A stretch of DNA of 64,000 bases, taken from contig CAMSQA010000001.1 in the NCBI GenBank assembly GCA_947062475.1, positions 64,815-128,814 of the forward strand, in the 5' to 3' direction. A model generated the notes under the pieces. That model was given only the letters and a program-made list of their open reading frames with translations, was not told the DNA's origin and did not search any database. Of this stretch, positions 7,822-16,350 are shown one piece after another. This DNA comes from an uncultured Clostridia bacterium (GTDB lineage: Bacteria; Bacillota; Clostridia; Christensenellales; UBA1242). Each line of letters begins with the position of its first letter. The first letter of the stretch is position 1. The position numbers and the translations under genes were made by a program.

Positions 7822-10797
7822 TCAAAAACTCTTATCCTGCTTTCTCACTCCTTGTGACTTTTCATAACCGCAAAATGACCTAAAGCTGCAATAATTACAG
7901 CTCTTTGCATTTGGCTTTGGCATAATGAAACCTTCTTTGATTTCGCCTATTGCCCCCTTTGCAATTTTAAGAGAATAATCTTGCAAGCTTTCAATGGAAA
8001 GCTTTGAAACAGCACTTCCTTTATAGCTTCCGTCAGAACTTTTATAAATAGAAATAATTTTACTTTTCCCAGTTTCAAGAAGGTCGCTATCAAATTTTTC
8101 GATTATATCATCCTGATTTTTTACAAGTCCTTTCAAAATCAAAGTTTCATCATCATTTGCCTGATAATCAAGGCGAGAATTGAAATAAAACGCACCAGCT
8201 GAGATTTTCCCCGAATTTGACATCATCTTTTGATAGAGAAAAAGCTGCAACTTTTCACCATAATAAAGCTCTTTTAAGATTGTCCCAGTGCTGCCAGTCT
8301 TATAATCTATTATCCTGAAATAATTTCCTGCTTCATCTATGCGGTCTGCCCTTCCAGAAATGTAAAACTTTTCATCTCCCACCTCCAGAGCAAAATCATC
8401 AAACTTCTTTTCAATAAATTTTGGTCTAAATTGAGACCTTTCTAAGTCTCGCAAAATGTCCACAAAATTTGCTTTCATCTGCCTTTTTATAAACCTGATA
8501 AAAGAGACCCTTTCATCAAGCATAGCAATTTTCTCTTCCAGCCTTTCCTCTCTTATAATATTGTCAAATTCCCTTTCAATAAACCCGTCAACATCAATAG
8601 AATGGTCAAAGCCGCCTATAATTAACGCCCTTATAAATTTTTCATTTGCCTTATGACAAATGTTTCCTATGTCCCGTACGTCAAACTCACAACTTTCAAC
8701 TTCGCTCAATCTCAAGCCATAATTTGCAAAATGTTTGAAGGGACAACTGAAATATTGTTCCAGCTGTGTGACCTTGACTTTATTATCCTTAAACATCAAT
8801 TTTTGAGGTTCAAAACTCAAAATTTCGCGATTTTTAATGCTATTTTGCTGTTTTTTTGCAATTTTTTCATCAATTTTCTTTCTTTTTGAATAATCAGCAC
8901 TTAAAAGCGCCCTTTCTTTGTCTTTAAAAAACCTTGCAAAAAACAGGTGCGAAGCCTTAATATCAATCTGTGAAAAGATGTCATTTAATGACTGAATATA
9001 TGAAGGCAACTGATTTTTTTTGCCCTCCTCGCTCATTATTTGATAGAAGATTGTCAAGTTCTCTTTTGCAACAGCCAGCAACGAAAAAATTTTAAAACGA
9101 TTTCTGCGGTTGATCATCCTTATTGTCGGCTCAATCTCTTTGATGCTCACCTTCATCTCTTCATCACTTAAAAGTCCATTATCAAGCGATATAATTGGAA
9201 GTGACTGCCCTCCAAGAATAATCAGTTTGGCACATTCGTCAAAAAAGCTTGTTGTCGCATCCCCAATCATCACTCCGTCAACATAGCTTGGCACTGTTGA
9301 CACCTGCTTGAAGGACAAAAGTAGTTTAAGTTTCCTTGCATATTCATCAATTTCGATTTCTTGGTCATAAACATTTATAAGTTGCAAACATTCTTTGATT
9401 ATATCGATTACTTGGACATTGATGTTTTTTTCCTTGATTTCCCCCTTCTCTTCAAGCAATCTCATAATTTCATCAAAGGATGAAAGTATCCTTCCCAAAA
9501 ACTCCAAGATCACCTCGCCAAACTCTTTTGCACTCTTGCACCCTTCAAGTGAAAGAACTATGTCTCCAAAAGGAAAATCCTTTTCAATAAATTGTTTATA
9601 TTTTCTCTTGCTGTCAATTTTCAGCCTCTGACATCTTTCAATCAATTCACTGCTGCCAAGAAGTGGATTTGAAAGCAGACTTAAAAGCCTCTCTCCATAC
9701 AGACCAAAACTCACCCCTTCCAAAAGCTCAATCACCACTCTTCCCAAAAGCGTGTTGTCAGCAGTGACTGACAAATCAATGAAGAAAGGGATTTGATATC
9801 TGTCAAATATGTTTTCAATCTGCGTCTGATATCTCGCAAGATCACTCACAGCAATTGATATGTCTTTAAATTTTGCCCCCTCATAAACCTGATATCTAAT
9901 GAGTTTTGCGGCAGCCTCCACCTCTTCTTGAAGGTTGCCCGCAGAAAAGAGGTTGTAAAAACCATTGTTTTCACACCTGACCTTACCATAACTATAGACA
10001 CCGCTCACAATCGCCTTCTTGTGCGAAGCGATTTCTTTATTAAATCTGTTGAAGGCAATCGTCACCCCATTTTCAGTCGCAAACTTCTCAAGCTTCTGCA
10101 AAATATCGCGGTCATAGATATACTCATTGCCTTCATCATAACTGCCAGCGACAGAAAAACTCACCTCCTCACATGCGGTGATAAGCTTTTTGATAAGCTC
10201 AAATCCCTCTTTGGTGAAGGCATCAAACCCAGCAAAATATAACTTCGTCTTTTTAAGCAGACTTTTTTCGTCAAAGTTTTTGATAAGCAGCCCCAATCTT
10301 TCATTTGCGTCAAGCTTGCCCGCAAGCAATCTCTGATATTCCTGATATATCAGCCTCAAATCATGATACTTCTCTTCAGCAAGCCTCCCTTCGCCTATCA
10401 AATTCTCACACTCAATTCCCGAGCTTTTAAACTGAGACAAAAGCTTGCTTATCTCATAGGCAAAAGCAATGCGATTTTTCTTGAATGACTTAAGCTCCTC
10501 CTTGACATTTTCAATCGCCTTTTGCGTAAGAAGCAATACTTCGCCACTTGAAAGGATATCCGTCTGCTTAAAGCCCAATTTCTCAAGCAAACCCACAGAA
10601 AAACTTGTCAGGTTTTCAACCCTAACGTTGAATAATGCCTTTGGCAAAGCTTTAAGAAGCAGTTTTTCAGATAACAATGAAAATCTATCAGGCACAATGA
10701 CAATATGCTCAACAAAAATATCACTATTGTCAATAGCGGAAAACATATCTTTGACAGCATCAAGCTGAGTAAAGTTTTGATAGATTGATATTTTCAT
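7822..10797 (-). CDS. addB: AddB/RexB-type nuclease subunit
   Basis: About 991 residues from the internal ATG at 10797 (MKISIYQNF), preferred over an upstream in-frame ATG at 10821 because AddB proteins begin with this kind of strand; neither has a good Shine-Dalgarno. The C-terminal nuclease domain has the iron-sulfur cysteines expected for AddB: one in EQYFSCPF near 684 and a trio in SCNYCSFRSFC near 962-972, plus the DYKTGS nuclease motif near 826. The N-terminus lacks the Walker A of Bacillus AddB, as in the RexB branch, so ATPase activity probably resides only in AddA. Forms the AddAB heterodimer with the next gene. Confidence 0.92.
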   Translation of the reverse strand: MKISIYQNFTQLDAVKDMFSAIDNSDIFVEHIVIVPDRFSLLSEKLLLKALPKALFNVRVENLTSFSVGLLEKLGFKQTDILSSGEVLLLTQKAIENVKEELKSFKKNRIAFAYEISKLLSQFKSSGIECENLIGEGRLAEEKYHDLRLIYQEYQRLLAGKLDANERLGLLIKNFDEKSLLKKTKLYFAGFDAFTKEGFELIKKLITACEEVSFSVAGSYDEGNEYIYDRDILQKLEKFATENGVTIAFNRFNKEIASHKKAIVSGVYSYGKVRCENNGFYNLFSAGNLQEEVEAAAKLIRYQVYEGAKFKDISIAVSDLARYQTQIENIFDRYQIPFFIDLSVTADNTLLGRVVIELLEGVSFGLYGERLLSLLSNPLLGSSELIERCQRLKIDSKRKYKQFIEKDFPFGDIVLSLEGCKSAKEFGEVILEFLGRILSSFDEIMRLLEEKGEIKEKNINVQVIDIIKECLQLINVYDQEIEIDEYARKLKLLLSFKQVSTVPSYVDGVMIGDATTSFFDECAKLIILGGQSLPIISLDNGLLSDEEMKVSIKEIEPTIRMINRRNRFKIFSLLAVAKENLTIFYQIMSEEGKKNQLPSYIQSLNDIFSQIDIKASHLFFARFFKDKERALLSADYSKRKKIDEKIAKKQQNSIKNREILSFEPQKLMFKDNKVKVTQLEQYFSCPFKHFANYGLRLSEVESCEFDVRDIGNICHKANEKFIRALIIGGFDHSIDVDGFIEREFDNIIREERLEEKIAMLDERVSFIRFIKRQMKANFVDILRDLERSQFRPKFIEKKFDDFALEVGDEKFYISGRADRIDEAGNYFRIIDYKTGSTGTILKELYYGEKLQLFLYQKMMSNSGKISAGAFYFNSRLDYQANDDETLILKGLVKNQDDIIEKFDSDLLETGKSKIISIYKSSDGSYKGSAVSKLSIESLQDYSLKIAKGAIGEIKEGFIMPKPNAKSCNYCSFRSFCGYEKSQGVRKQDKSF

Positions 10798-10891
10798 ATA
10801 GATATAATAACATATTTTCAAGCCAATGAAAAGCCTTTGAAGATAAAAAAAGAGCCCCTTTTTTCAGACCCCTTTTTTGCCCTTGTTTAAT

Positions 10892-11218
10892 TTAATATTT
10901 CAGTGTGAAATCTTTTACAAACTTCAGCACAAACTCAACAAGCTTGATGTCTCGATCAGTGCTGTCATTTACCATTTTGTCAACATGCCTTATAAACATA
11001 TGATAAACTTCAAGCGTCAGATTTTTTCTTGCATATTCTTCAAACTCATCACGCTCTTCCTTCTTATTTTGCTTTCTTTCAGCTTTCACTTCCTCCTCGT
11101 CAAATACATCAAGAATAAAATTGACAAGATCCTTCATCTCCCTCTCTTTTTGTTTGACTTTCTTTTGTTTTGTCAACTTTTTCACCTCCTTCTTCACAAC
11201 TATCCTTCTTTTTTGCAT
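10892..11218 (-). CDS. Small charged helical protein, unknown, divergent from Xre regulators
   Basis: 108 residues. The long open frame extends further upstream, but the ATG at 11218 has a GGAGG Shine-Dalgarno and a near-perfect promoter upstream, so this start is firm. The first 20 residues are extremely Lys/Arg rich, followed by an acidic amphipathic helix and a C-terminal helical region ending VKDFTLKY. No membrane segment and no recognised domain. It is transcribed divergently from the Xre gene at 11322 with overlapping control regions, which suggests, but does not prove, that the Xre protein regulates it. Confidence 0.7.
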   Translation of the reverse strand: MQKRRIVVKKEVKKLTKQKKVKQKEREMKDLVNFILDVFDEEEVKAERKQNKKEERDEFEEYARKNLTLEVYHMFIRHVDKMVNDSTDRDIKLVEFVLKFVKDFTLKY

Positions 11219-11252
11219 AATATTATCCTCCTTTTCAGTAAAATACGATATT

Positions 11253-11281
11253 ATCATACTAAAATCTAATACAATTGTCAA
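11253..11281 (-). promoter_or_regulatory. Strong promoter of the 10892-11218 gene in a shared divergent control region
   Basis: Minus strand TTGACA (11281-11276), 17-bp spacer, TATGAT (11258-11253). A plus-strand TATAAT (11291-11296) for the Xre gene lies only 10 bp away, so the two promoters overlap. The segment contains related AT-rich half-sites (ATACGATATTATC and TCGTATAATAGTAT) that could be an Xre operator. Confidence 0.7.
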
Positions 11282-11321
11282 GTATTTTCGTATAATAGTA
11301 TTAAAAGAATAGGAGAAAAAT

Positions 11322-11612
11322 ATGTTATTAAATGAAAAAATTAAATTATTAAGAAAAAATAAAAATGTAACACAAAAAGAATTAGCAGATACATTAGGTG
11401 TAAGCAAACAATTATTATCAGGATGGGAAAGTAACTATTCTGTCCCTACTATATATAAATTAATTGATTTAGCTTATTATTTTGGAGTATCAACTGATTA
11501 TTTATTAGGTTTAGAAACAGAAAAGAAAATTAGTGTTTCTGGTTTAACTGAAGAAGAAATTTCGCATGTCGCCCAAATAATCAACGACTTAAAAAAGAAA
11601 GATAAGGAATAA
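11322..11612 (+). CDS. Xre/SinR-family helix-turn-helix regulator (copy 1)
   Basis: 96 residues. Helix-turn-helix of the cro/Xre type at residues 8-62: KLLRKNKNVTQKELA, SKQLLSGWE recognition helix, then VSTDYLLGL at the domain end, followed by a 30-residue tail containing GLTEEEIS. RBS AGGAG 6 bp upstream. First of three tandem paralogues (see 11634 and 11951). Probably represses its own divergent promoter region. Confidence 0.9.
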   Translation: MLLNEKIKLLRKNKNVTQKELADTLGVSKQLLSGWESNYSVPTIYKLIDLAYYFGVSTDYLLGLETEKKISVSGLTEEEISHVAQIINDLKKKDKE

Positions 11613-11633
11613 CTTTTTTTTTGGGGGCGCGGT

Positions 11634-11915
11634 ATGTTTAGTGAAAAATTAAAAATGTTGAGGGAAAGCCTTAATTTATCTCAATCTCAAATGGCGGCAC
11701 GCTTAAATATTTCCAAATAGACCTATAGTAACTGGGAAAACAACAACGCAATGCCCTCAATAACAAAAATTATTATGATAGCAGACCGTTTTGGTGTAAC
11801 AACTGATTATTTATTAGGCAGAGAAAATAATGTTAGCATAGATATAACAGGTTTGACTGATGAAGAACTTGCACCAATAAGACAATTAATCTTTAATTTA
11901 AAAAACAGAAAATAA
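11634..11915 (+). pseudogene. Xre-family regulator (copy 2) interrupted by an in-frame TAG
   Basis: Reading from ATG 11634 gives an intact 93-residue Xre protein (LRESLNLSQSQMAARL, NWENNNAMPSITK, TTDYLLGRE, ITGLTDEEL) except for a TAG at codon 29 (11718-11720). This is exactly where its neighbours have Gln (S/T-K-Q in the recognition helix). One C-to-T change in CAG explains it. The rest of the frame is well preserved, so the lesion is recent, a sequencing error, or a suppressed amber. The expected Shine-Dalgarno is replaced by an unusual G-rich stretch (GGGGGCGCGG). Confidence 0.8.
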
Positions 11916-11950
11916 TAATATAGTTTAATTAAACTTTTTAGGAGCAAACT

Positions 11951-12247
11951 ATGTTGAATGATAAAATTAAAACATTGCGAGAAGCACGCAAAATGTCACA
12001 AACAGAACTGGCAAAAGAATTTAATATAACAAAACAAACTGTATCAAATTGGGAAAGCGGTTATATCAATCCTTCCATAACAAAGTTGAAGCAATTGGCA
12101 GAATTTTTTAATGTAAGCACTGACTATCTATTAGATTTAGAGAGCAACAACTCAATTGACATAACAAACTTAACCGATGAAGAAGTTGGATTTGTATCTC
12201 AAATCGTCAATGACTTAAAAAACAAAAATAAGAAAAAAGAGCAATAA
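11951..12247 (+). CDS. Xre/SinR-family helix-turn-helix regulator (copy 3)
   Basis: 98 residues: HTH at residues 7-62 (LREARKMSQTELAKEF, TKQTVSNWESG), STDYLLDLE boundary, then an acidic-to-basic tail with NLTDEEVGFVSQIV. RBS AGGAG upstream. Closest relatives in view are the two upstream tandem copies; the shared tail (S-I-D-I-T-x-L-T-D-E-E) links copies 2 and 3 most closely, suggesting local duplication. Ends in a strong terminator that overlaps its last codons. Confidence 0.9.
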   Translation: MLNDKIKTLREARKMSQTELAKEFNITKQTVSNWESGYINPSITKLKQLAEFFNVSTDYLLDLESNNSIDITNLTDEEVGFVSQIVNDLKNKNKKKEQ

Positions 12248-12261
12248 AATTGCTCTTTTTT
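12233..12261. terminator. Bidirectional terminator
   Basis: Stem GAGCAAT/ATTGCTC extended by A6/T6, 3-nt loop. It closes the Xre array and faces the convergent gene ending at 12321. Confidence 0.85.
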
Positions 12262-12320
12262 CAATTACAAAGGCAGTCATTTTCAATGTGTTACAATTTG
12301 TAATGCTTTCATTCTCTTTA

Positions 12321-13085
12321 CTATTCTTTTTCTTCCAATTTTTGACGCAGTTTTTCTGCCCTGTCACAGCGAAGTTGAAGGTTTAAATTGACAAGTCTGC
12401 TGTTTTCATTTTTGACTTTTGAAAGCTCTTCTTTCAATTTGTCATTATCACGCTGGCTTGTGCTGAGTTTTGCGATTGCCTTTCTCAGGCTTTCATTTGC
12501 CTGCGTCAGTCTTGCCTTATAAGCCTCTTCACTTTCTTCAAGTGCATTTCTTTTGACAAGGCGCACCAGCCCCATAAACAGTGATTGCACCTCACTGTCA
12601 GAAAGAGTTTTGCCCATACGTTTGAAGGTTATCACATTGTCTGGCTTTTCCAATTTGTCATTTTTATCAATATTTTGCTGGTTTTTCTTGTTTTTTGCTA
12701 GATAATTGCGATATTTATTTTGATATCGCAACATTTGGCTGATATCACCACCTGACAAAGTGAGGCAGGCTTTTCTGACTGAAATGCCTTTTTGCACCAT
12801 GTCATCTACCTCTTTCATAAGGGCTTTTTCCTCTTCTGGGGAGAAGTAGGCGACATTGGTTTTACTGTGAAGGCTTAGGTTTATTCCAAGTTTTTCAAGT
12901 CTAGTGCCATCTTCCTTCAAATTATCAACTTCATGATAATAATAGTTTCGCACGCTGTTTGGTTTTCTGCCATACTTTTGGGCATGAGAGATAAAGGCAA
13001 GCTTCAATGATTTGTTTTTTTCTTTATAATTTTCCACCACTTCAAAAAGTTCTTTTACTTCGCTGTTTTTCCAAATTCCTTTCAT
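12321..13085 (-). CDS. Myb/SANT-like DNA-binding protein with C-terminal coiled coil (RsfA-like layout)
   Basis: About 254 residues from the ATG at 13085. The frame extends three codons to a GTG that is part of the Shine-Dalgarno (GAGGTG), so 13085 is the start. Residues 1-50 look like a Myb/SANT repeat: W-x-x-S-E-V-x-x-L-F, then AQKYGRKPNSVRNYYYHEV with the conserved aromatic positions. A second W-less helical unit with SPEEEKALMKEVDDMV follows at about 85-130, then a Lys/Asn linker and a coiled coil from about 195 to the end. Bacillus RsfA-type prespore regulators combine a Myb-like domain with a coiled coil. The similarity here is architectural and the role is inferred. Confidence 0.65.
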   Translation of the reverse strand: MKGIWKNSEVKELFEVVENYKEKNKSLKLAFISHAQKYGRKPNSVRNYYYHEVDNLKEDGTRLEKLGINLSLHSKTNVAYFSPEEEKALMKEVDDMVQKGISVRKACLTLSGGDISQMLRYQNKYRNYLAKNKKNQQNIDKNDKLEKPDNVITFKRMGKTLSDSEVQSLFMGLVRLVKRNALEESEEAYKARLTQANESLRKAIAKLSTSQRDNDKLKEELSKVKNENSRLVNLNLQLRCDRAEKLRQKLEEKE

Positions 13086-13243
13086 AATATTCACCTCGAA
13101 AGGATTATAGACAGTGATTTTTTATTTTATACATTATTTTTATTTTTTCATCATTTATCAAAAAAATCTTGAAAATTCCTTTATTTTTTAGTTTATAGCG
13201 ATATTTTTGTGCATTTGCCATCTTTGCGTGCATAAATTAATAT

Positions 13244-14113
13244 ATGAAGCTTAATATTTACACATCTTATCCCTGTCAAGTGAAGCTTGATGGTCGCTTT
13301 CAAGCTATCAATCAGAATGAGCATATTGAAGTTGAATATTCTGGGCAGGACATCATAATAAGACCGCAAAAGAATAGTGGAATGCCTTTTGTAATAGACC
13401 TTGAAAATGAAAATCCCCTCTATCGAATAGTCAAGAAGGATGACAAAATTTTGGTCTTTCTGCTTGACGGATTTTTGGCTGAAAATATTTTATGTCATAG
13501 TTTTGAATACAACTCAACCAAAAGCAGTATTGAGGTGGGGACAAAACAGATTGTCTTTTGTGGGAATGTTGGAAAGAAGGTCATTCATCTTACTTCGCCT
13601 ATTGAGGACGTCAAAGTGGGCGCGTTTTTGTTTATTGATTACATCTCTTTTTCTGACAAGGCGCAAAGACATCTGATTGCCTACAATCCCAAGAAGAACA
13701 CCGCCAAGACCTTTTCTGCAGAGGAGATTGAGATAGGCGAAGAGGGGTTTTCGCTGATAAAACGCGATTTCAGTTATGAGAAAGTTAAGCTTGAATATTT
13801 TGTTGACAAAGATGGGCTTAAACTTAAAAGCAAAGATTTTGATGTGCTTGCTCTATCATCTCCCAACGAGACAGTTCCTTTCAAGTTTATGAGTTCAATC
13901 AAGCTTGGTGATTATCAGACCGCTTTGACCTTTCTGTCAAAAACGTTATCGCAAAAGTTAAGCCAAGCTGCCTTAAAAGAATATTTTGGGGAAGTGTCAT
14001 ATTTTTATATGCTTGATTTCTCATCTTGTTTTGCCATTTCAAACGGAAGCAACGTTATATATGATTTCACCCTTTCAGAAAACAAAATCACCGACATTCA
14101 AACGCAAACTTAG
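13244..14113 (+). CDS. Conserved-looking protein of unknown function
   Basis: 289 residues, no signal peptide or membrane segment, mixed alpha/beta composition. The N-terminus (KLNIYTSYPCQVKLDGRF) looks like a small beta domain; a helical region follows near 215-250 (DYQTALTFLSKTLSQKLS). There is no Shine-Dalgarno before the ATG, possibly a leaderless or weakly translated message. Its TAG stop lies inside the first copy of the palindromic repeat at 14104. No family recognised. Confidence 0.65.
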   Translation: MKLNIYTSYPCQVKLDGRFQAINQNEHIEVEYSGQDIIIRPQKNSGMPFVIDLENENPLYRIVKKDDKILVFLLDGFLAENILCHSFEYNSTKSSIEVGTKQIVFCGNVGKKVIHLTSPIEDVKVGAFLFIDYISFSDKAQRHLIAYNPKKNTAKTFSAEEIEIGEEGFSLIKRDFSYEKVKLEYFVDKDGLKLKSKDFDVLALSSPNETVPFKFMSSIKLGDYQTALTFLSKTLSQKLSQAALKEYFGEVSYFYMLDFSSCFAISNGSNVIYDFTLSENKITDIQTQT

Positions 14114-14260
14114 TTTGCATATCTATCGTTAATCTTCCTCTTGACATTAACCACACGTCCGTTCCGCAAACTTAGTTTGCATCTCTATCATTAAACTTCC
14201 TCTTCTCATCAACCCCGTCAGATCCACTAACTTAGTTTGCTTCATTTTCGCCAATCTTCC
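14104..14260. repeat. Three tandem ~60-bp repeats with a 15-bp palindrome
   Basis: Copies begin at 14104, 14166 and about 14226 (spacings 62 and 60). Each starts with GCAAACTTAGTTTGC, a perfect 7-bp inverted repeat around one central base, followed by a conserved tail resembling ATCTCTATCATTAA and CTTCCTCTT. The third copy has a decayed left arm. The first palindrome supplies the stop codon of the gene ending at 14113. Confidence 0.8.
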
Positions 14261-14302
14261 TTCAGTTTTCCTCTCACAATTTTTGAAAAATAATTTTCCC
14301 AT

Positions 14303-14345
14303 AAAAAAAGGCTATGCCGCCCATTGCGAAGGCATAGTCCTTTTA
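14303..14345 (-). terminator. Terminator of the ComEC-like gene
   Basis: Long stem (AAAAGGCTATGCC paired with GGCATAGTCCTTTT, one bulge) with a T run on the minus strand. It overlaps the last codons of the upstream gene. Confidence 0.8.
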
Positions 14346-15685
14346 TCTTTAAACCACTGTGTGTCCTTCAAAATCATGTCATTGTTTGAGCAATCAATTG
14401 AAAATTTGCCATTATTTGAGAGAAAAACTATGTTTCCATTCATCGAAACGGCTTTTCCTGTCTCATCAATCATTGTTGTCACAAACACCTTATCTGTGTA
14501 TGGTGCAATATTATTTACAAAGGCTTGAGTTGGAAATTGGTTTTCATTATATTCAGTGTATTCGTCAGAGCCTGCACAGGCGCAAACGCAAACATAATCT
14601 GGAGTGATTGCCTGCAAAAGTTGTGGATTGCTTGAAGTGCCAGAGCCATGATGACCAGCCTTATAAAGCACGCAATGAGGAAGTCCTCCATGATTTTCTT
14701 GATAAAATTGCACCAATTTCTCTTCACCCTTCTTTTCAAGGTCTCCTGTGAAAAGATAGTGATTGTCGCCCTGATTTATCATCACGCAGACTGAATAATC
14801 GTTTTCATCAGAGGTTTTGTTTTCATAATAATAGTTGTAAAGAATTTCAAGTTCTACCCCATCACCAAGTTGATAAATTCTTTGAGCGCCGTTTTGATTT
14901 TTATAGCACTCAAGGGCTGTATAATGTTTCGCCCCATTTTGAATTTCTAAGTCACGATATTTATAGTAGTTTTCCACCACCTTTGAAGTGGCGTTTGTTT
15001 TTGGAAAGTCTATTATCACTTCGGTGTCATAATATTCAAAGATCCCCTGTCTGGTGCTGATGCTTGAAAATGCTGCAATGTGGTCTTGATGACCATGAGT
15101 GGCAATTACATATTCAAGAGTGTTGTCCTCAACATAATTGTCAAGATAGTTTATGATAGTTGTCGCCGAATCATATCGAGAACCTGCATCAATCAAAATA
15201 TCCACATCACCATATTTGATGTAGACGCTGTCACCTGTGTATTTGTTGCCAAGCTCCAAAAAGTGTATTGAAAGATCTCCACTTGAGATGATATCTCCAT
15301 CATCAGGATTTTCTGATCCTTCTACCTTTTCCACAACTTTGACATCTCTGGCAAGCTCTTTTCCTTTAAAGCGAAGTCCATCAATGGTATATGTGACTTG
15401 ATAATTTCCCACCTTGCTTGTATCGACATTTGAATTTGTATTTATTTTATCAGCCGAAAGTTTGCGACCAAACTCAATTACTTCAATGCCTTGATCGACA
15501 TATTCTTCACCTTTAAAAACAGTCACAGTTTTCTCGCCAATCAAAAAGCAACCATCGTTTTTTGTCAAAACACTGCAACCAATAAATCCGCCAATTCCGC
15601 AAGCAATCATTAAAATTAGCGATAAAATAAGCAAAAACAGCGATTTTTTAGCATTTTTATGCGATTTTTCTCTTTTTTTAGACAT
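14312..15685 (-). CDS. Secreted/anchored ComEC-like metallo-beta-lactamase with Ig-like N-domain
   Basis: 457 residues. Basic start, one membrane segment at about 15-38, an Ig-like DUF5011-type domain at about 45-115 (TVTVFKGEEYVDQGIEV, then GNYQVTYTI), a short Ser/Asp linker, and a metallo-beta-lactamase fold of the ComEC/Rec2 C-terminal type. The metal motif THGHQDH is near 193; later ligands are visible in HYLFTGDLEKKG and KAGHHGS. It lacks the ComEC channel domain, so it is a stand-alone extracytoplasmic hydrolase, probably a nuclease or phosphodiesterase acting outside the membrane. It starts 2 nt after the stop of the 15688-16185 gene, so the two form an operon. Confidence 0.85.
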   Translation of the reverse strand: MSKKREKSHKNAKKSLFLLILSLILMIACGIGGFIGCSVLTKNDGCFLIGEKTVTVFKGEEYVDQGIEVIEFGRKLSADKINTNSNVDTSKVGNYQVTYTIDGLRFKGKELARDVKVVEKVEGSENPDDGDIISSGDLSIHFLELGNKYTGDSVYIKYGDVDILIDAGSRYDSATTIINYLDNYVEDNTLEYVIATHGHQDHIAAFSSISTRQGIFEYYDTEVIIDFPKTNATSKVVENYYKYRDLEIQNGAKHYTALECYKNQNGAQRIYQLGDGVELEILYNYYYENKTSDENDYSVCVMINQGDNHYLFTGDLEKKGEEKLVQFYQENHGGLPHCVLYKAGHHGSGTSSNPQLLQAITPDYVCVCACAGSDEYTEYNENQFPTQAFVNNIAPYTDKVFVTTMIDETGKAVSMNGNIVFLSNNGKFSIDCSNNDMILKDTQWFKDKRTMPSQWAA

Positions 15686-15687
15686 AT

Positions 15688-16185
15688 TTATTCCCCAATT
15701 TCAAAATCTTCTTCAGTAGAAATAAAGTCTTCTTCTAAACTGAACCCAACAGCAGAAACCATAGATTGATTATTATCATCCAAATCAGATTGTTCTTGAG
15801 CGATTTTGTTTTCTTCGGCATCTTCAGTGGTGAAACCACCATTTTTCAAAACTTTCTCAATTGTCTTGTTGCATTCCTTAAATTCTTTAAACAAATTTTT
15901 TCTAATCTTTTTTGGTATTCTTTCTAAACTTATGATTTGTCTTTGAAAGATATCATTCCTATCTTGCACAACGTCTGCATAATAATCCAAAATCATTGTT
16001 GTATTCACAAGTTCGGTCGTAAAATTATAAGTTCTATAAAAATTGATATTAAACAGCAAAACTTTGGCAAGTTTATCATCTTCGCTCATTTCTTTTTTGA
16101 AATAGCTTTCTTTGACAACTCGATTAAGATAATATTCGTATTCGCTTAAATCTCTTGTTTTTATGTCAATATTAAAATAATCCAT
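15688..16185 (-). CDS. Acidic helical protein of unknown function, operon with ComEC-like protein
   Basis: 165 residues, cytosolic, largely helical; the last 45 residues are strongly acidic (many Glu/Asp, ends EEDFEIGE). RBS GAGGT close to the ATG. Translationally adjacent (2 nt) to the downstream metallo-beta-lactamase gene. No recognised domain. Confidence 0.7.
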   Translation of the reverse strand: MDYFNIDIKTRDLSEYEYYLNRVVKESYFKKEMSEDDKLAKVLLFNINFYRTYNFTTELVNTTMILDYYADVVQDRNDIFQRQIISLERIPKKIRKNLFKEFKECNKTIEKVLKNGGFTTEDAEENKIAQEQSDLDDNNQSMVSAVGFSLEEDFISTEEDFEIGE

Positions 16186-16350
16186 AACTACCTCTATGAC
16201 TATATATTATCACATCATGCGAAAATTGTCAATACACTTAATTTTTTTTGATTTGATTTGGTCAAATTTAAATATTTGAAAATTCATGAATAAAATTTTG
16301 ATTTCGTTTCAAATTAAATTAAAAGCAAAAACAGCTTTTAAGGAGGAAAA

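Noticed and set aside
10845..10880. C/T-rich double repeat (CCCCTTTTTT twice) as a terminator
   Set aside because: The copies are direct, not inverted, so no hairpin forms.
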